From NCBI RefSeq assembly GCF_022810405.1, contig NZ_JALGQE010000011.1:1-64000 (forward strand): 64,000 nt of DNA, read 5' to 3'. Shown piece by piece: positions 39,385 to 48,775 of this stretch; position 1 is the stretch's first letter, and every line of letters starts with the position of its first letter. The notes beneath the pieces are model-generated. The model saw only the letters and a list, made by a program, of their open reading frames with translations. It was not told where the DNA came from and did no database searches. A program made the translations under genes and the position numbers. The DNA is from Rhodococcus sp. ARC_M5. Its GTDB lineage: Bacteria > Actinomycetota > Actinomycetes > Mycobacteriales > Mycobacteriaceae.

Positions 39385-39566
39385 GGGATTGCACTGCGAT
39401 CGTCGTCGTTCGATCGCTCTGGACTCCGAGCACGACAGACTGCATGGGTAGAACGGTCAGTGTCGATGATTCCTCTGGATCTCGATGGGTGTGAGCTTGC
39501 CGAGATGTCGAGAATGTCGAGCACGAGAAGCCTTTGCTGTCGGTGCCCTGTGCGACTCTGCACGGC

Positions 39567-39861
39567 ATGGCGATCTGCATGGCGTGCGATCTGGAAATGC
39601 TCGATTCGGTGGGTTGCACTTGGCGGCCCAGCCGGATACCCAACGGGAGAAGAAAGTGTCACGACTGCGGCACCCCGCCGGGGGCCGCTACACCACCCGG
39701 GGTGCGACGGCGAGCGCTGCCGGTGTGGCCAGATGCTCTCGTGCGGCAGCGGGTGCGCGGTGGATGAGTGCGAACGTGAAGACGGCCACGACTACGTCGA
39801 CGCCCGCTGCAGGTGGTGCAACGAACCGTTCGGACAACTCCGCGTGGTGGACGGTCGATGA
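39567..39861 (+). pseudogene. Frameshifted Cys-rich (zinc-ribbon-like) small gene
   Basis: From ATG 39567 the frame encodes MAICMACDLEML...KCHDCGTPPG, a start typical of small actinobacterial Cys-rich proteins. At the G5 run 39680-39684 the matching continuation (PLHHPGCDGERCRCGQML, SCGSGC, then RCRWCNEPFG) moves to another frame and runs to TGA 39861. Removing one G gives a continuous ~97-residue protein with about 13 Cys. Thus it is a frameshifted gene, a sequencing error in a homopolymer, or a slippage site. Function is unknown; metal binding is inferred. Confidence 0.6.
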
Positions 39862-40098
39862 CACTGCGACCGAGAAGCTACGAGTAGTCGCGAATGCCAC
39901 CACTTCAGCGACAGCAAGAAGCACATCGATTTGCATATGGGCTTTCGTGATTCGAGGTGCGACTCGCGGGTGTAGAACTGAAGCAGGACCGAGCAGTGAT
40001 GTCCAGCTGCCAGGTCTGTCATGCGGATCGTCCGCTACGCGTAGACCCATGCCCCGAGGTCGTGCGCGGAAACGACACCTGCGACTCGAGGGAGCACG

Positions 40099-40881
40099 AT
40101 GTCCGAATTGGCACAGACCCGCCCAGGAATCGACGTACCCGCTCCGCCGGTTTTCGAGTCGGTCGACGACGAACGGCAGCACCGAAAGCAACGACTGGCG
40201 GCCGCTTTCCGGCTCTTCAGTCAGTGCGGCTTCGACGAAGGCGTGGCGGGGCATATCACCGCTCGGGACCCAGAGAAGACAGACCACTTCTGGGTCAACC
40301 CCTTCGGTATGCATTTCAGCATGATCAAATCGAGCGATCTGATCCTGGTCGATCACGAGGGTCAGATCGTCGAAGGCAATCGTCCGGTCAACCGTGCCGC
40401 TTTCGTCATCCACTCCCAGGTGCACGCGGCTCGACCGGACGTGGTTGCGGCCGCTCACGCACATTCGTTGTACGGCAAGGCGCTGTCGAGTTTGCGGATG
40501 GGGCTGGCACCTCTGACTCAGGACGCCTGCGCGTTCTACGACGACCACGCCGTGTTCGACGACTACACGGGTGTCGTTGCAGAGTTGGAGGAGGGCAGGA
40601 GAATTGGTGCGGCGCTCGGTCAGCGCAAGGCGATTGTGCTGTCGAACCACGGTCTGCTGACGGTCGGTCGGACCGTGGACTCCGCGGCATGGTGGTTCAT
40701 CACAATGGAGCGGTCCAGTCAGGCGCAGCTCATCGCCATGGCGGCGGGTGAACCGAAACCGTTGGATGACGTGACGGCGAAGCTGACGTACAACCAGGTG
40801 GGTCTCGAGTACGCGGGGTGGTTCCAGTTCCAGCCGATGTACGACCGAATCGTTGCGCAGCACCCGGAGCTGTTGGACTGA
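40099..40881 (+). CDS. Class II aldolase/adducin-family protein
   Basis: A 260-residue protein of the class II aldolase fold. The zinc-site pair is seen in AAAHAHSLYGKAL and the later His in LSNHGLLTVGRTVDSAAWWF; GVAGHITARDPEKTDHFWVNPFG is the substrate/phosphate-loop region. Members act as fuculose-phosphate aldolase-like enzymes or decarboxylases, and many are uncharacterised. It stands alone between the ben cluster and the siderophore locus, so context gives no substrate. Confidence 0.82.
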   Translation: MSELAQTRPGIDVPAPPVFESVDDERQHRKQRLAAAFRLFSQCGFDEGVAGHITARDPEKTDHFWVNPFGMHFSMIKSSDLILVDHEGQIVEGNRPVNRAAFVIHSQVHAARPDVVAAAHAHSLYGKALSSLRMGLAPLTQDACAFYDDHAVFDDYTGVVAELEEGRRIGAALGQRKAIVLSNHGLLTVGRTVDSAAWWFITMERSSQAQLIAMAAGEPKPLDDVTAKLTYNQVGLEYAGWFQFQPMYDRIVAQHPELLD

Positions 40882-41243
40882 ACGGCGTCTCCGTCCGAGC
40901 AGCCGAAACCCCGCTCAGTGGAGCGGCACCCGGCATCCGAGAATGGTTCGAATTCGATCGGCGGTTTTCTGTCTACGCTTTGCCATCGGGTGTTGAAGAC
41001 ACCGCCGAACATCGCCTGTCGGGACGCAACGCGAGTTCGTCTCGCAGCGCCGCAATGTGGGAGGTCAGCTCCGCCACTTGTTGCTGGTTCGCGTCGTCCT
41101 GTTCGGCGACCTTGGTGCAACCTCTGAAGCCCTGGATCCCGTCTGCACCGGAAGCGTCATCCGTCGGGGCCCCGGCCGATTGACCGGACCGGCTGAGGCG
41201 AACCAACTACACCGAACCCTCGTCGGGTTGACTAGTCTCCAAC
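40882..41243. other. Intergenic region before the siderophore binding protein
   Basis: About 360 bases. A 6-bp hairpin CCGCTC-AGTG-GAGCGG (40911-40926) follows the aldolase-like gene. A minus-strand TTG-started frame (40973-41206, 77 codons) has a helix-like segment but no recognised family or binding site. The right end leads into an iron box. Confidence 0.4.
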
Positions 41244-41262
41244 ATAGGCAACGTTTGCCTAA
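41244..41262. promoter_or_regulatory. IdeR/DtxR-like iron box before the binding-protein gene
   Basis: ATAGGCAACGTTTGCCTAA is a palindrome with outer half-sites TAGGCAA and TTGCCTA. By eye it agrees with the IdeR consensus at about 12 of 19 positions, including both outer arms. It ends 19 bases before the start of the binding protein, with a possible -35 TTGACT at 41227-41232, so it would repress transcription when iron is plentiful. Confidence 0.6.
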
Positions 41263-41281
41263 CTTCGACGATGGGGAAAGT

Positions 41282-42325
41282 ATGCGGATCTTCAGAATCT
41301 CACCGATGCGAGCGCCCGCCTCTCGGCACACAGTGGCCACGGCTTTCGCAGTGCTCTCGTTGGTGGGTGTCACAGCATTGAGCGGATGCTCCTCGTCCGA
41401 CGATGGGCCGGCGGAGTCGAACGGTGCCACCTCGGAGTCCGGTTTCAGCTTCGTGGACGGCCGCGGAGAAACCGTCGAACTCGACGCGGTCCCGTCACGC
41501 ATCGTGGCCAGTGAACAGGCCGCGGCAGCGTTGATCCCGCTGGGCATCAAGCCGGTCGGTATCTGGGGAGGGAGCTCCTTCGAGTCGTCGATTCCGCTTC
41601 GTGGCCTCGATCTCGATGGCATCGAAAGCGTGGGACAGGCCTACGGCGACATCGACGTCGAACAGGTCGCAGCCCTCAGGCCCGATGTCATCATCACCGG
41701 CTGGTACGCCGGGGACGCCTACGGTGGCCTCGGTCTGGAAAGCTCCGATCTGGCCGAGAACCTCGAGCAGGTTGCACCGTTCCTCGCGGTCTCCGCGCAG
41801 AAGCCGTCGTCCGAGACGCTGCAGGATTACGAGAGCTTGGCCACCGAACTCGGCGCCGACGTCGATACCGACGCAACCCAGGCCGACCGCGAAGCCTACG
41901 ACTCCGCAGTCGCGGACCTGAAGGAAGCAATCGCTGCCAAGCCGGGTTTGACCGCGATGGCAATCTCCCCATCGGACCAGTACTACGTCGCGATAAACGC
42001 CGAGTTCCCCGAACTGCGCGATTACCAGAACTGGGGTCTGAATCTTCTCGAGTCCGACGTCCCGCGCGCCGCCGACTCGGGATCCTTCACGCCGGTGAAC
42101 TGGGAGAATGCCGGTGAATACCAGCCGAATCTCATTCTGCTGGACACGCGTTCGTACTCGACCCCGCTGGCCGAACTGGAGGCCGACCGGCCGACCTGGG
42201 CGCTGGTGAACGCTGCGAAGGCCGGCAACATTGCCGACTGGACGACCGACGCGACCAACAACTACGCGAGCTACACCGCGCAGATCATCGACCTGACCGC
42301 GGCAATCGACAAGACGACCGTCTAG
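41282..42325 (+). CDS. Siderophore ABC-transporter binding lipoprotein
   Basis: A 347-residue FecB/FepB-type periplasmic-binding protein. The signal peptide ends in the lipobox LSGC (Cys ~38), so it is anchored outside the membrane. VDGRGETVELDAVPSRIVASEQ and VEQVAALRPDVIITGWY are typical of the family (class III binding fold). It should capture the ferric siderophore, probably the product of the NRPS locus it faces. Permease and ATPase genes are not adjacent. ATG 41309 is an alternative start. Confidence 0.87.
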   Translation: MRIFRISPMRAPASRHTVATAFAVLSLVGVTALSGCSSSDDGPAESNGATSESGFSFVDGRGETVELDAVPSRIVASEQAAAALIPLGIKPVGIWGGSSFESSIPLRGLDLDGIESVGQAYGDIDVEQVAALRPDVIITGWYAGDAYGGLGLESSDLAENLEQVAPFLAVSAQKPSSETLQDYESLATELGADVDTDATQADREAYDSAVADLKEAIAAKPGLTAMAISPSDQYYVAINAEFPELRDYQNWGLNLLESDVPRAADSGSFTPVNWENAGEYQPNLILLDTRSYSTPLAELEADRPTWALVNAAKAGNIADWTTDATNNYASYTAQIIDLTAAIDKTTV

Positions 42326-42355
42326 ATCCACCGAGCCCGATCGAAACCGGCCCTC

Positions 42356-42389
42356 TACCTCCACCTCGGCCCTCGAGGTGGAGGTATTT
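42356..42389. terminator. Bidirectional terminator between binding protein and NRPS operon
   Basis: TACCTCCACCTCG (42356-42368) pairs perfectly over 13 bp with CGAGGTGGAGGTA (42374-42386) around a 5-base loop. It lies 30 bases after one gene and just beyond the stop of the converging NRPS gene, so it can serve both strands. Confidence 0.75.
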
Positions 42390-45300
42390 CATCGGATGCG
42401 GCTCCAGATGTAGTCCGCCACTCGTTCGCCGAACACCGACCAGTTGTGAGCCTGACCGAGCTGTGCATGCTCGAGGTCGACAGAGTGGGCATCGAGGGTC
42501 CCGGTGATTCTGTCCTGCCACTGACGGTCCCGACGACGCTGCATCTCGACGGGCGTTCCACGAGACGCTCCGATCAACAGGGCGTCGCCTGCGTGGCGGC
42601 CGACCGTCGGCGGTATCGACAGCGCAAGGTGACGGCCGAGGGTGCGCGCCAACCGGCCCTGCACCTCGGAGGAAAAGCTCGACAGCAACGGATCCGTCTG
42701 CATATGGCGACGGAAATTGTTCTGTGCTTCCTCGATGCCGTTCTGCGACAACATCTCACGTTCGGCGGTGTCCGCCTCCGCGACGTCGGCGTAGGAATCC
42801 AGCAGTACCAGCGAGGCCACTACGGCGCCCTGTTCGTGCAGACGCGCAGCGATCGCATGTGCGAGTTGCCCTCCGAAAGACCACCCGAGCAGGTGATACG
42901 GACCGTGCGGTCGAACGGCTCGGATCCGCGCCACATGGTCGTCCACCAGTGCCTCGATCGAAGTCAACTCGATCGCTTCGTCGCCGCTCTGCAACGCCGG
43001 GTCCTGAATGGCATACACCGATATCGACGGATCGAGGTACCGCAAGGCCCCGATGTAGGACCAACTGAGACCGCCGGCAGGCTGCAGACAGAACACCGCG
43101 GGATCGCCTGCGCGGCGCAGCACCACCAACGGCGCAAGCATGCTGTCTCCGCCGCCGTCGATCACCGCCCGGGCCAGACCCGCGACTGTCGGGTGGGCGT
43201 AGATTTCGCGCACGCCGAGTTCGAGATCCACTGTGCGCAGTCGGGATGCCAAACGGACGGCGGCCAAGGAATGCCCACCCAATGCGAAGAAGTCGTCGTC
43301 CCTGCCCATCTCGCTCACGCCCAGTACATCCTCGACTGCGTCGGCGATCAAGGATTCGACATCGCCGCGTGGACGGTCGACCGACTCGATGTTCTCCGAC
43401 GGCGGCGGCAGCGCTCCGGCGTCGAGTTTCCCGTTGACCGTCAGTGGCAGGCTGTCGACCACCTGGACCGATGCTGGGACCATGTAATTCGGAATCAGTT
43501 CCCGCAGTCCGTCTTTCACCGAGGACGCGGTGATGTCCGACGGTAATGCGTCGTCGAGAAGGATGTATGCAGCCAGTTCCGCAGTACCGGCCCGCTCGAA
43601 CACGGTCACCGCAGCGCGCACGATGCCGGGTAGCCGCAGGAGCGCCTCCTGTATTTCCCCGGTCTCGACGCGATGTCCTCTGATCTTCACCTGGTTGTCC
43701 GCGCGGCCGTGATAGGTGATCAACCCGTCGGGGTCGCGCGATACCAGATCGCCGGTTCGATACATACGGGAACCGTTGTCGGTGAACGGGTTTGCCACGA
43801 ATCGTTCCGCGGTCAACGCAGGTCGTCCGTCGTATCCGCGCGCGAGGCCCGCACCCGAGAGATAGAGCTCGCCGATGACTCCGGGTGCCGATTGCCGTAA
43901 TGCGGTGTCGAGCACGTGCGCGGTCGTGTTCAGAATGGGACGTCCCAGCGTCGGAGTCGACCGGTCCTGTACGTCGGCACCGAGCGCGTTGATGGTGTAC
44001 TCGGTCGGCCCGTAGAGGTTGTACCCACCGGTCCCTGGTGTTTCTCGCAGGTTCGACCACAGGCGGTCTCCCACCGCTTCGCCGCCGAGCGACACGAACA
44101 CCAGGCCCGGGGCATCGTCGTCGTTCGGCGTCGTTGCCCGGCAACGCGGACGGGCCAGGAGACCGGCGTCGACCAGATGCTCGCCGTACGTCGGTGTGAC
44201 GTCGAAGGCATCGATCTTCTGCGCGTCGAAGTAGTCGAGGAGAACTACCGGATCACGCCGCGTCTGCTCGTCGATGACGTGCACGCTGTGCCCCTCCAAC
44301 AGCCAGAACAACTGCTCCCACGACGCGTCGAACGAGAAGGACGTGGTGTGTGCGATCGCCAACTGCCGATTCCCGGCCCGAGCGACGACGGGCTCGAAGA
44401 TTTCGGTGCGATGGTTGACGAACATGTTCGTCAAGCCGCCGTAGGGGACCGCAACGCCTTTGGGGCGCCCGGTCGATCCCGACGTGTAGATGATGTAGGC
44501 AAGCTGGTCGAGTCGCCGCGGGACATCGCCGGGTGCCGGCAGTCCGTTTCCTACACCGTCGTTGTCGAGTTCGATCACGGCTGCCGACTGTTCTGCCGCG
44601 ATGCTCTGCAGCCGTACGGCCAGCGAGCTCGTCGTCAGCACGACGTGCGGACGCGATTCGCGCACGATGTACTCGATGCGGTCGGCAGGCATCTCCGTAT
44701 CGACCGGGACGTAGGCCGCGCCTGCGGCGAAGACACCGAACAGTGCTTCGACCATGAGCTCGGTGCGGGGGAGGAAGAGCATGACCCTCGATTCCCCGGC
44801 GACGCCATGCGATCGCAACAACGCAGCGAGGTTCAGCGCACGCGCATGAAGATCGGCAAAGCTCCACCGGACGTCGCCTGCCACCAACGCCACGTCGTTC
44901 GGTCGATCTGCAGCGCGTGCAGCGAACAGATCCCACACGGTGTGCTCGGGTACAGCCGAGTCCAGAGTGCCCGAGTGTTGCTGCGTCCACGCGAGCTCGT
45001 GCGGGGTGAGCAGAGCGATCCTCGCCGCTGCCTCGTCCGGCCCTGCCGTCAACGCAGCCAGCGCAGCCCGGTAGGTGTCGGCGATGGCTGCTGCCCGTGC
45101 ATCGTCGAGGGCGTCCCGTCGATGCATCATTCGCACCCGGGCACCGGATTCCACCGGTGCGACCACCACCGTCATCGCGTAATGCGTTGCATCACTGAGC
45201 TTCTGGTCGACCACCCGAAGTGCACCATCGGGACCCAAGCGCTCGTCGGGCGGCACGACCGGAATGTTCTGGAAGACGAACAACGTATCGAACAGTCCAC

Positions 45301-48300
45301 GATGCCCAGCGCACTGCTCGAGATCGGACAGCGCAAGATACGGATGGGTCAGCAGCGGTCGTCGTTCGTCCTGGATGCGGGCCAGATGGTCACGAACAGC
45401 GAGAGCGGGATCGATCCGCACCCGCAGCGGAACCGTGTTGAACAGCAGGCCCAGTAGCTCGTCGATGCCGGGGATCTCGGCCGGTCGACCGGACACCACG
45501 GTTCCGAACACCACGTCGTCCTGGCCGGTGAACTTCTGCAGTGTCAGTGCCCACGCCAGTTCGTACACGATGCTCGTCGTGACGCCGGTCTGCGCAGCGA
45601 GTTCCTTCACCTGGCGGGTCAGTGAGCGATCGAGATGAAAGACGGTGTCCGCCGACCGGGCCGGGTCGACCGATGCTGCCATGTTCCGAGGAGCGAGCAG
45701 TGTGGGCCCGGGCGTACCGGCGAGCTGGCGTCGCCACATCTGCAGGCCCGCATCACGATCGCGAGTTCTGAGCCACATCATGTAGTCGTCGTACGACGCA
45801 CGGTGGGTTGTGTCGACGTGGCCAGGCCGGGTGTACTCGTCGAGAATGGCCCGCAGGAATCTCCAGATCGACCACCCGTCGAGAACGAGGTGCTCGATGG
45901 TGAACACCAGTGCACTCTGGCCCCCGGGGAGCAGCGCCACTCCCAGTCGAACGAGCGGCGGCTGCACAGGGTCGAATCCCTGTGCAGCCTGCCGTCTTTC
46001 GAATTTTGTCAGCTCAACCTGGGCCGAATCGGCGTCGAAATGTCGCAGATCCGTCGTCGTCCAGGGCATCCTGGCCGTCCTCGGTACTGCGGCAACGGTG
46101 CGGTCGCCGAGCTGGACATACCCCGCACCGACCTGCGGGTGTGCAGCGAGTACGGCGTCGGCGGCACTCCGCAACAGATCCGTGTCGAGTGAGCCGGAGA
46201 GCCGCATCACCGTCTGCGACACGTAGATGCCCTCGCCCTGTCCACCCAGCTGCTGATGGAAGAGCAGCCCGTCCTGCAACGACGTCGTCGGGTAGATCGC
46301 TCGGAGCGGGCCGAGGAGCGACTCCACGTATCGACGCTCCCGCGTGTCGAGTCCGGCCATGTCGGTACTGCGGTCGATACCGTCTGCGAAGACGTTGTCC
46401 ACCACGCGATTGACTCCGGACCCCACCGCGTTCACCCTGGTCGCGATCGCCGTCGCCAGGCGTGCGGCGTCGGGGACGGCGAGGCCGGACACAGAACATG
46501 CGCACGACCACGAACCGGTGTCCGCTCGAAGGAACCTGACGTCGACCCCGGGCTCGGCGACACTCTGCATTTTCCCGTCGACACTCGAAACATGGATGCG
46601 GACCTGCAGATCCGCATCCGGTAGGTCGTCGAACACACCAGGGGTGTGGTCGCTGAGGTGCGCGGCGACCCCGAAGGATGCGGCGTGCTCGGGGTCGGCG
46701 TCTGCGCCGAGCAGGGTGCCGGCATCGATGACGACAGGGAGACCACGACGCAGTGATCCCACTGTCCTGTAGCCCTGTTCGGTGCCTCGGTCTCGGTCGG
46801 ACTCCTCGACCCACACCACCATCGACGCGAGTCCCACGACGTCCGCCATCACCTCGCGCAACGACTCGAGGACGGCTGTCCGGATCTCGACGGTGCCCGG
46901 AAGTCCGCTCGTCGACAGTGCTGCGACACTCTCGGCACAACCGTTCGCGGGCGATGCCTGCATCGGCGCGAGGGACGCCGCGTTGTCTCGCCTGTCGAGC
47001 ACGTCCACAGCCGCGTCCACGATGTCGAGCCACGACTCGGCGTGATCGACGATCGAGAGGTCCTCTGCCAGATCCTGATCGAGCGAGGCCCACCGCGCCG
47101 ACGGAGCCACCAACACACCCACCACAGAACGATCACTCGTCAACGCAGCGAGGATGGACGGCCACGATTCTTCGTCGACCGCCGCGTGGGCCATCTCGAC
47201 TCGCAGAGCATTCTCGCCGATCCAACCGGCTCGGAGCGCGGCGTCGGCCGACGCCGCGAATGTGGTTCCTTCCGTGGCAATTCGAGACATCTCGAGGATC
47301 TCTGTCACCGACATCGAAGTGCTTCGAGGCGTCCCACCGTCGGTCTCGAGACCGGTGCAGAGCGCGTCGTGCCGAAGACAGAGACCGATGAGAGACGCTC
47401 GCGCACGGCGGGCCTGCGACTGCGACAGGGCGAGCGTGCGTGACCACCTGCCGGGGCGCGGTCGTACGCGTAGTGGACTGTGCTGCGGAGCTGGGGCATT
47501 CGGTCTGGTGACCAGTTCCGAGATATGCCGGGTCGGATCGGCGACCGCCTGAGCCGCGATCAGCGTCATGTCGTCGAGAAGCGTCTGAACGGTTCTGTTG
47601 TCGAACAGCTCTCGGCGGTAGACGATGTCGAGGCCGAGTCGCCCTGATTCGCCTCGTGGACCGATTGCTGCGATCAGATCGAACTTGGCCGACGCGTCGT
47701 CCGGGGGGCGGAGGACTCCGTCGACGCGCCCCAGCGACACCGGCTGCGGCCGCGTGTCCACCTCGGCAATCATCACCTGGAACAGCGGATGCACACCCGG
47801 AGTTCTCGTGGGGCGGAGCCAGTCGACGACCTCGTGGAACGGGGTGGCGCGATTGTCGACGCAGTCGAGCGTCGAACTTCGTGTCCGCGCGGTCAACTCG
47901 GCCACGGTGGGATCGCCGGTGAGATCGGTCGGCAGAACGACGGTATTGACGTAGAGCCCCACCGCGTCCGTCACCGCGTCCGGAGGCCGGGTATCGACAG
48001 CGGTGCCCATCGGGATCCGATCGCCGCCGCCGTGGGCACGCAGCGCGAGAGCAGTGACGATCTGGAGAAAGATCAGGCGGCTGATGCGATGCGTGGAGCA
48101 GAACTGCTCGATGTCGTCGGCGAGGAACGTGGGCAGTACCGTCTCGATGAGCTGCCCCGAGGTCGACGGTACTTCGCTACGAGCGTGGTCGAGCGGAAGA
48201 TCGACGGGCTCGACGTACGGAGCGAGTGTCGTCGTCCAGAACGGCTGCGTTGCAGTGACATCGGCGACGCCTTCCTCCTCCGCGTACTGCGCATAGTCCA

Positions 48301-48775
48301 CCGCCGGTGCTGCCCAGTCCGGTGCCTCGCCCCGTGCACGCGCGTCGTACGCGATCCTGAGATCGTTCAACAGGATCGGCACCGAACCGCCGTCGGCGGC
48401 GATGTGGTGCACCGTCAGGACCAGTCGCGAGCTGTCGTACAGATCTGCGGCGAAGGGGATCTCGGCACCGAGGTCGAACGTGCGTGGACGGTAGGGCTCA
48501 CCCCGACGGTCCGCTACCTCGACCGCGGCATCGGGCTGCAGGTGGCGCACCACCCGGCCGGCGTCGTTCGAATACACACTGCGCAGCGAGGCATGGCGTG
48601 TCGCCACATCCGCGAGGGCATCGGCGAGGACGTCCAGATCCGGATCCGACGTCAGATCGAGGTGGACCGGCATCGTGTAGGCATGGCGGTCCGTTTCCAT
48701 CTGGTCGAGGAACAGCATCCGCTCCTGTGCGCTCGATGCCGGCCCGGTACGTGCGGACGCGTGGGTGTGAGTCAT
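42389..48775 (-). CDS. Siderophore NRPS, subunit 2 (C-E*-C-A-T-TE)
   Basis: A 2128-residue NRPS. Approximate domains: C (12-440, HHIAADGG near 120); epimerase-like E* (440-830, AHAAVDEESW near 527 in place of HHxxxDGxSW); C (840-1260, EHLVLDGW near 958); A (1275-1760, IIYTSGSTGRPKG near 1423); T (1790-1860, LGGHSLAAV); thioesterase (1885-2128, GWSFGG near 1960). Pocket residues read by eye are D-A-E-D-S-G-L-I-N, six of nine shared with the hydroxyornithine code. Its thioesterase ends assembly. The start ATG overlaps the stop of subunit 1 (ATGA). There are two C domains but one A-T pair. Confidence 0.9.
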   Translation of the reverse strand: MTHTHASARTGPASSAQERMLFLDQMETDRHAYTMPVHLDLTSDPDLDVLADALADVATRHASLRSVYSNDAGRVVRHLQPDAAVEVADRRGEPYRPRTFDLGAEIPFAADLYDSSRLVLTVHHIAADGGSVPILLNDLRIAYDARARGEAPDWAAPAVDYAQYAEEEGVADVTATQPFWTTTLAPYVEPVDLPLDHARSEVPSTSGQLIETVLPTFLADDIEQFCSTHRISRLIFLQIVTALALRAHGGGDRIPMGTAVDTRPPDAVTDAVGLYVNTVVLPTDLTGDPTVAELTARTRSSTLDCVDNRATPFHEVVDWLRPTRTPGVHPLFQVMIAEVDTRPQPVSLGRVDGVLRPPDDASAKFDLIAAIGPRGESGRLGLDIVYRRELFDNRTVQTLLDDMTLIAAQAVADPTRHISELVTRPNAPAPQHSPLRVRPRPGRWSRTLALSQSQARRARASLIGLCLRHDALCTGLETDGGTPRSTSMSVTEILEMSRIATEGTTFAASADAALRAGWIGENALRVEMAHAAVDEESWPSILAALTSDRSVVGVLVAPSARWASLDQDLAEDLSIVDHAESWLDIVDAAVDVLDRRDNAASLAPMQASPANGCAESVAALSTSGLPGTVEIRTAVLESLREVMADVVGLASMVVWVEESDRDRGTEQGYRTVGSLRRGLPVVIDAGTLLGADADPEHAASFGVAAHLSDHTPGVFDDLPDADLQVRIHVSSVDGKMQSVAEPGVDVRFLRADTGSWSCACSVSGLAVPDAARLATAIATRVNAVGSGVNRVVDNVFADGIDRSTDMAGLDTRERRYVESLLGPLRAIYPTTSLQDGLLFHQQLGGQGEGIYVSQTVMRLSGSLDTDLLRSAADAVLAAHPQVGAGYVQLGDRTVAAVPRTARMPWTTTDLRHFDADSAQVELTKFERRQAAQGFDPVQPPLVRLGVALLPGGQSALVFTIEHLVLDGWSIWRFLRAILDEYTRPGHVDTTHRASYDDYMMWLRTRDRDAGLQMWRRQLAGTPGPTLLAPRNMAASVDPARSADTVFHLDRSLTRQVKELAAQTGVTTSIVYELAWALTLQKFTGQDDVVFGTVVSGRPAEIPGIDELLGLLFNTVPLRVRIDPALAVRDHLARIQDERRPLLTHPYLALSDLEQCAGHRGLFDTLFVFQNIPVVPPDERLGPDGALRVVDQKLSDATHYAMTVVVAPVESGARVRMMHRRDALDDARAAAIADTYRAALAALTAGPDEAAARIALLTPHELAWTQQHSGTLDSAVPEHTVWDLFAARAADRPNDVALVAGDVRWSFADLHARALNLAALLRSHGVAGESRVMLFLPRTELMVEALFGVFAAGAAYVPVDTEMPADRIEYIVRESRPHVVLTTSSLAVRLQSIAAEQSAAVIELDNDGVGNGLPAPGDVPRRLDQLAYIIYTSGSTGRPKGVAVPYGGLTNMFVNHRTEIFEPVVARAGNRQLAIAHTTSFSFDASWEQLFWLLEGHSVHVIDEQTRRDPVVLLDYFDAQKIDAFDVTPTYGEHLVDAGLLARPRCRATTPNDDDAPGLVFVSLGGEAVGDRLWSNLRETPGTGGYNLYGPTEYTINALGADVQDRSTPTLGRPILNTTAHVLDTALRQSAPGVIGELYLSGAGLARGYDGRPALTAERFVANPFTDNGSRMYRTGDLVSRDPDGLITYHGRADNQVKIRGHRVETGEIQEALLRLPGIVRAAVTVFERAGTAELAAYILLDDALPSDITASSVKDGLRELIPNYMVPASVQVVDSLPLTVNGKLDAGALPPPSENIESVDRPRGDVESLIADAVEDVLGVSEMGRDDDFFALGGHSLAAVRLASRLRTVDLELGVREIYAHPTVAGLARAVIDGGGDSMLAPLVVLRRAGDPAVFCLQPAGGLSWSYIGALRYLDPSISVYAIQDPALQSGDEAIELTSIEALVDDHVARIRAVRPHGPYHLLGWSFGGQLAHAIAARLHEQGAVVASLVLLDSYADVAEADTAEREMLSQNGIEEAQNNFRRHMQTDPLLSSFSSEVQGRLARTLGRHLALSIPPTVGRHAGDALLIGASRGTPVEMQRRRDRQWQDRITGTLDAHSVDLEHAQLGQAHNWSVFGERVADYIWSRIR

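Noticed and set aside
40973..41206. 77-codon minus-strand frame with a helix-like segment
   Set aside because: TTG start, no ribosome-binding site, no known family; kept only as part of the intergenic description.
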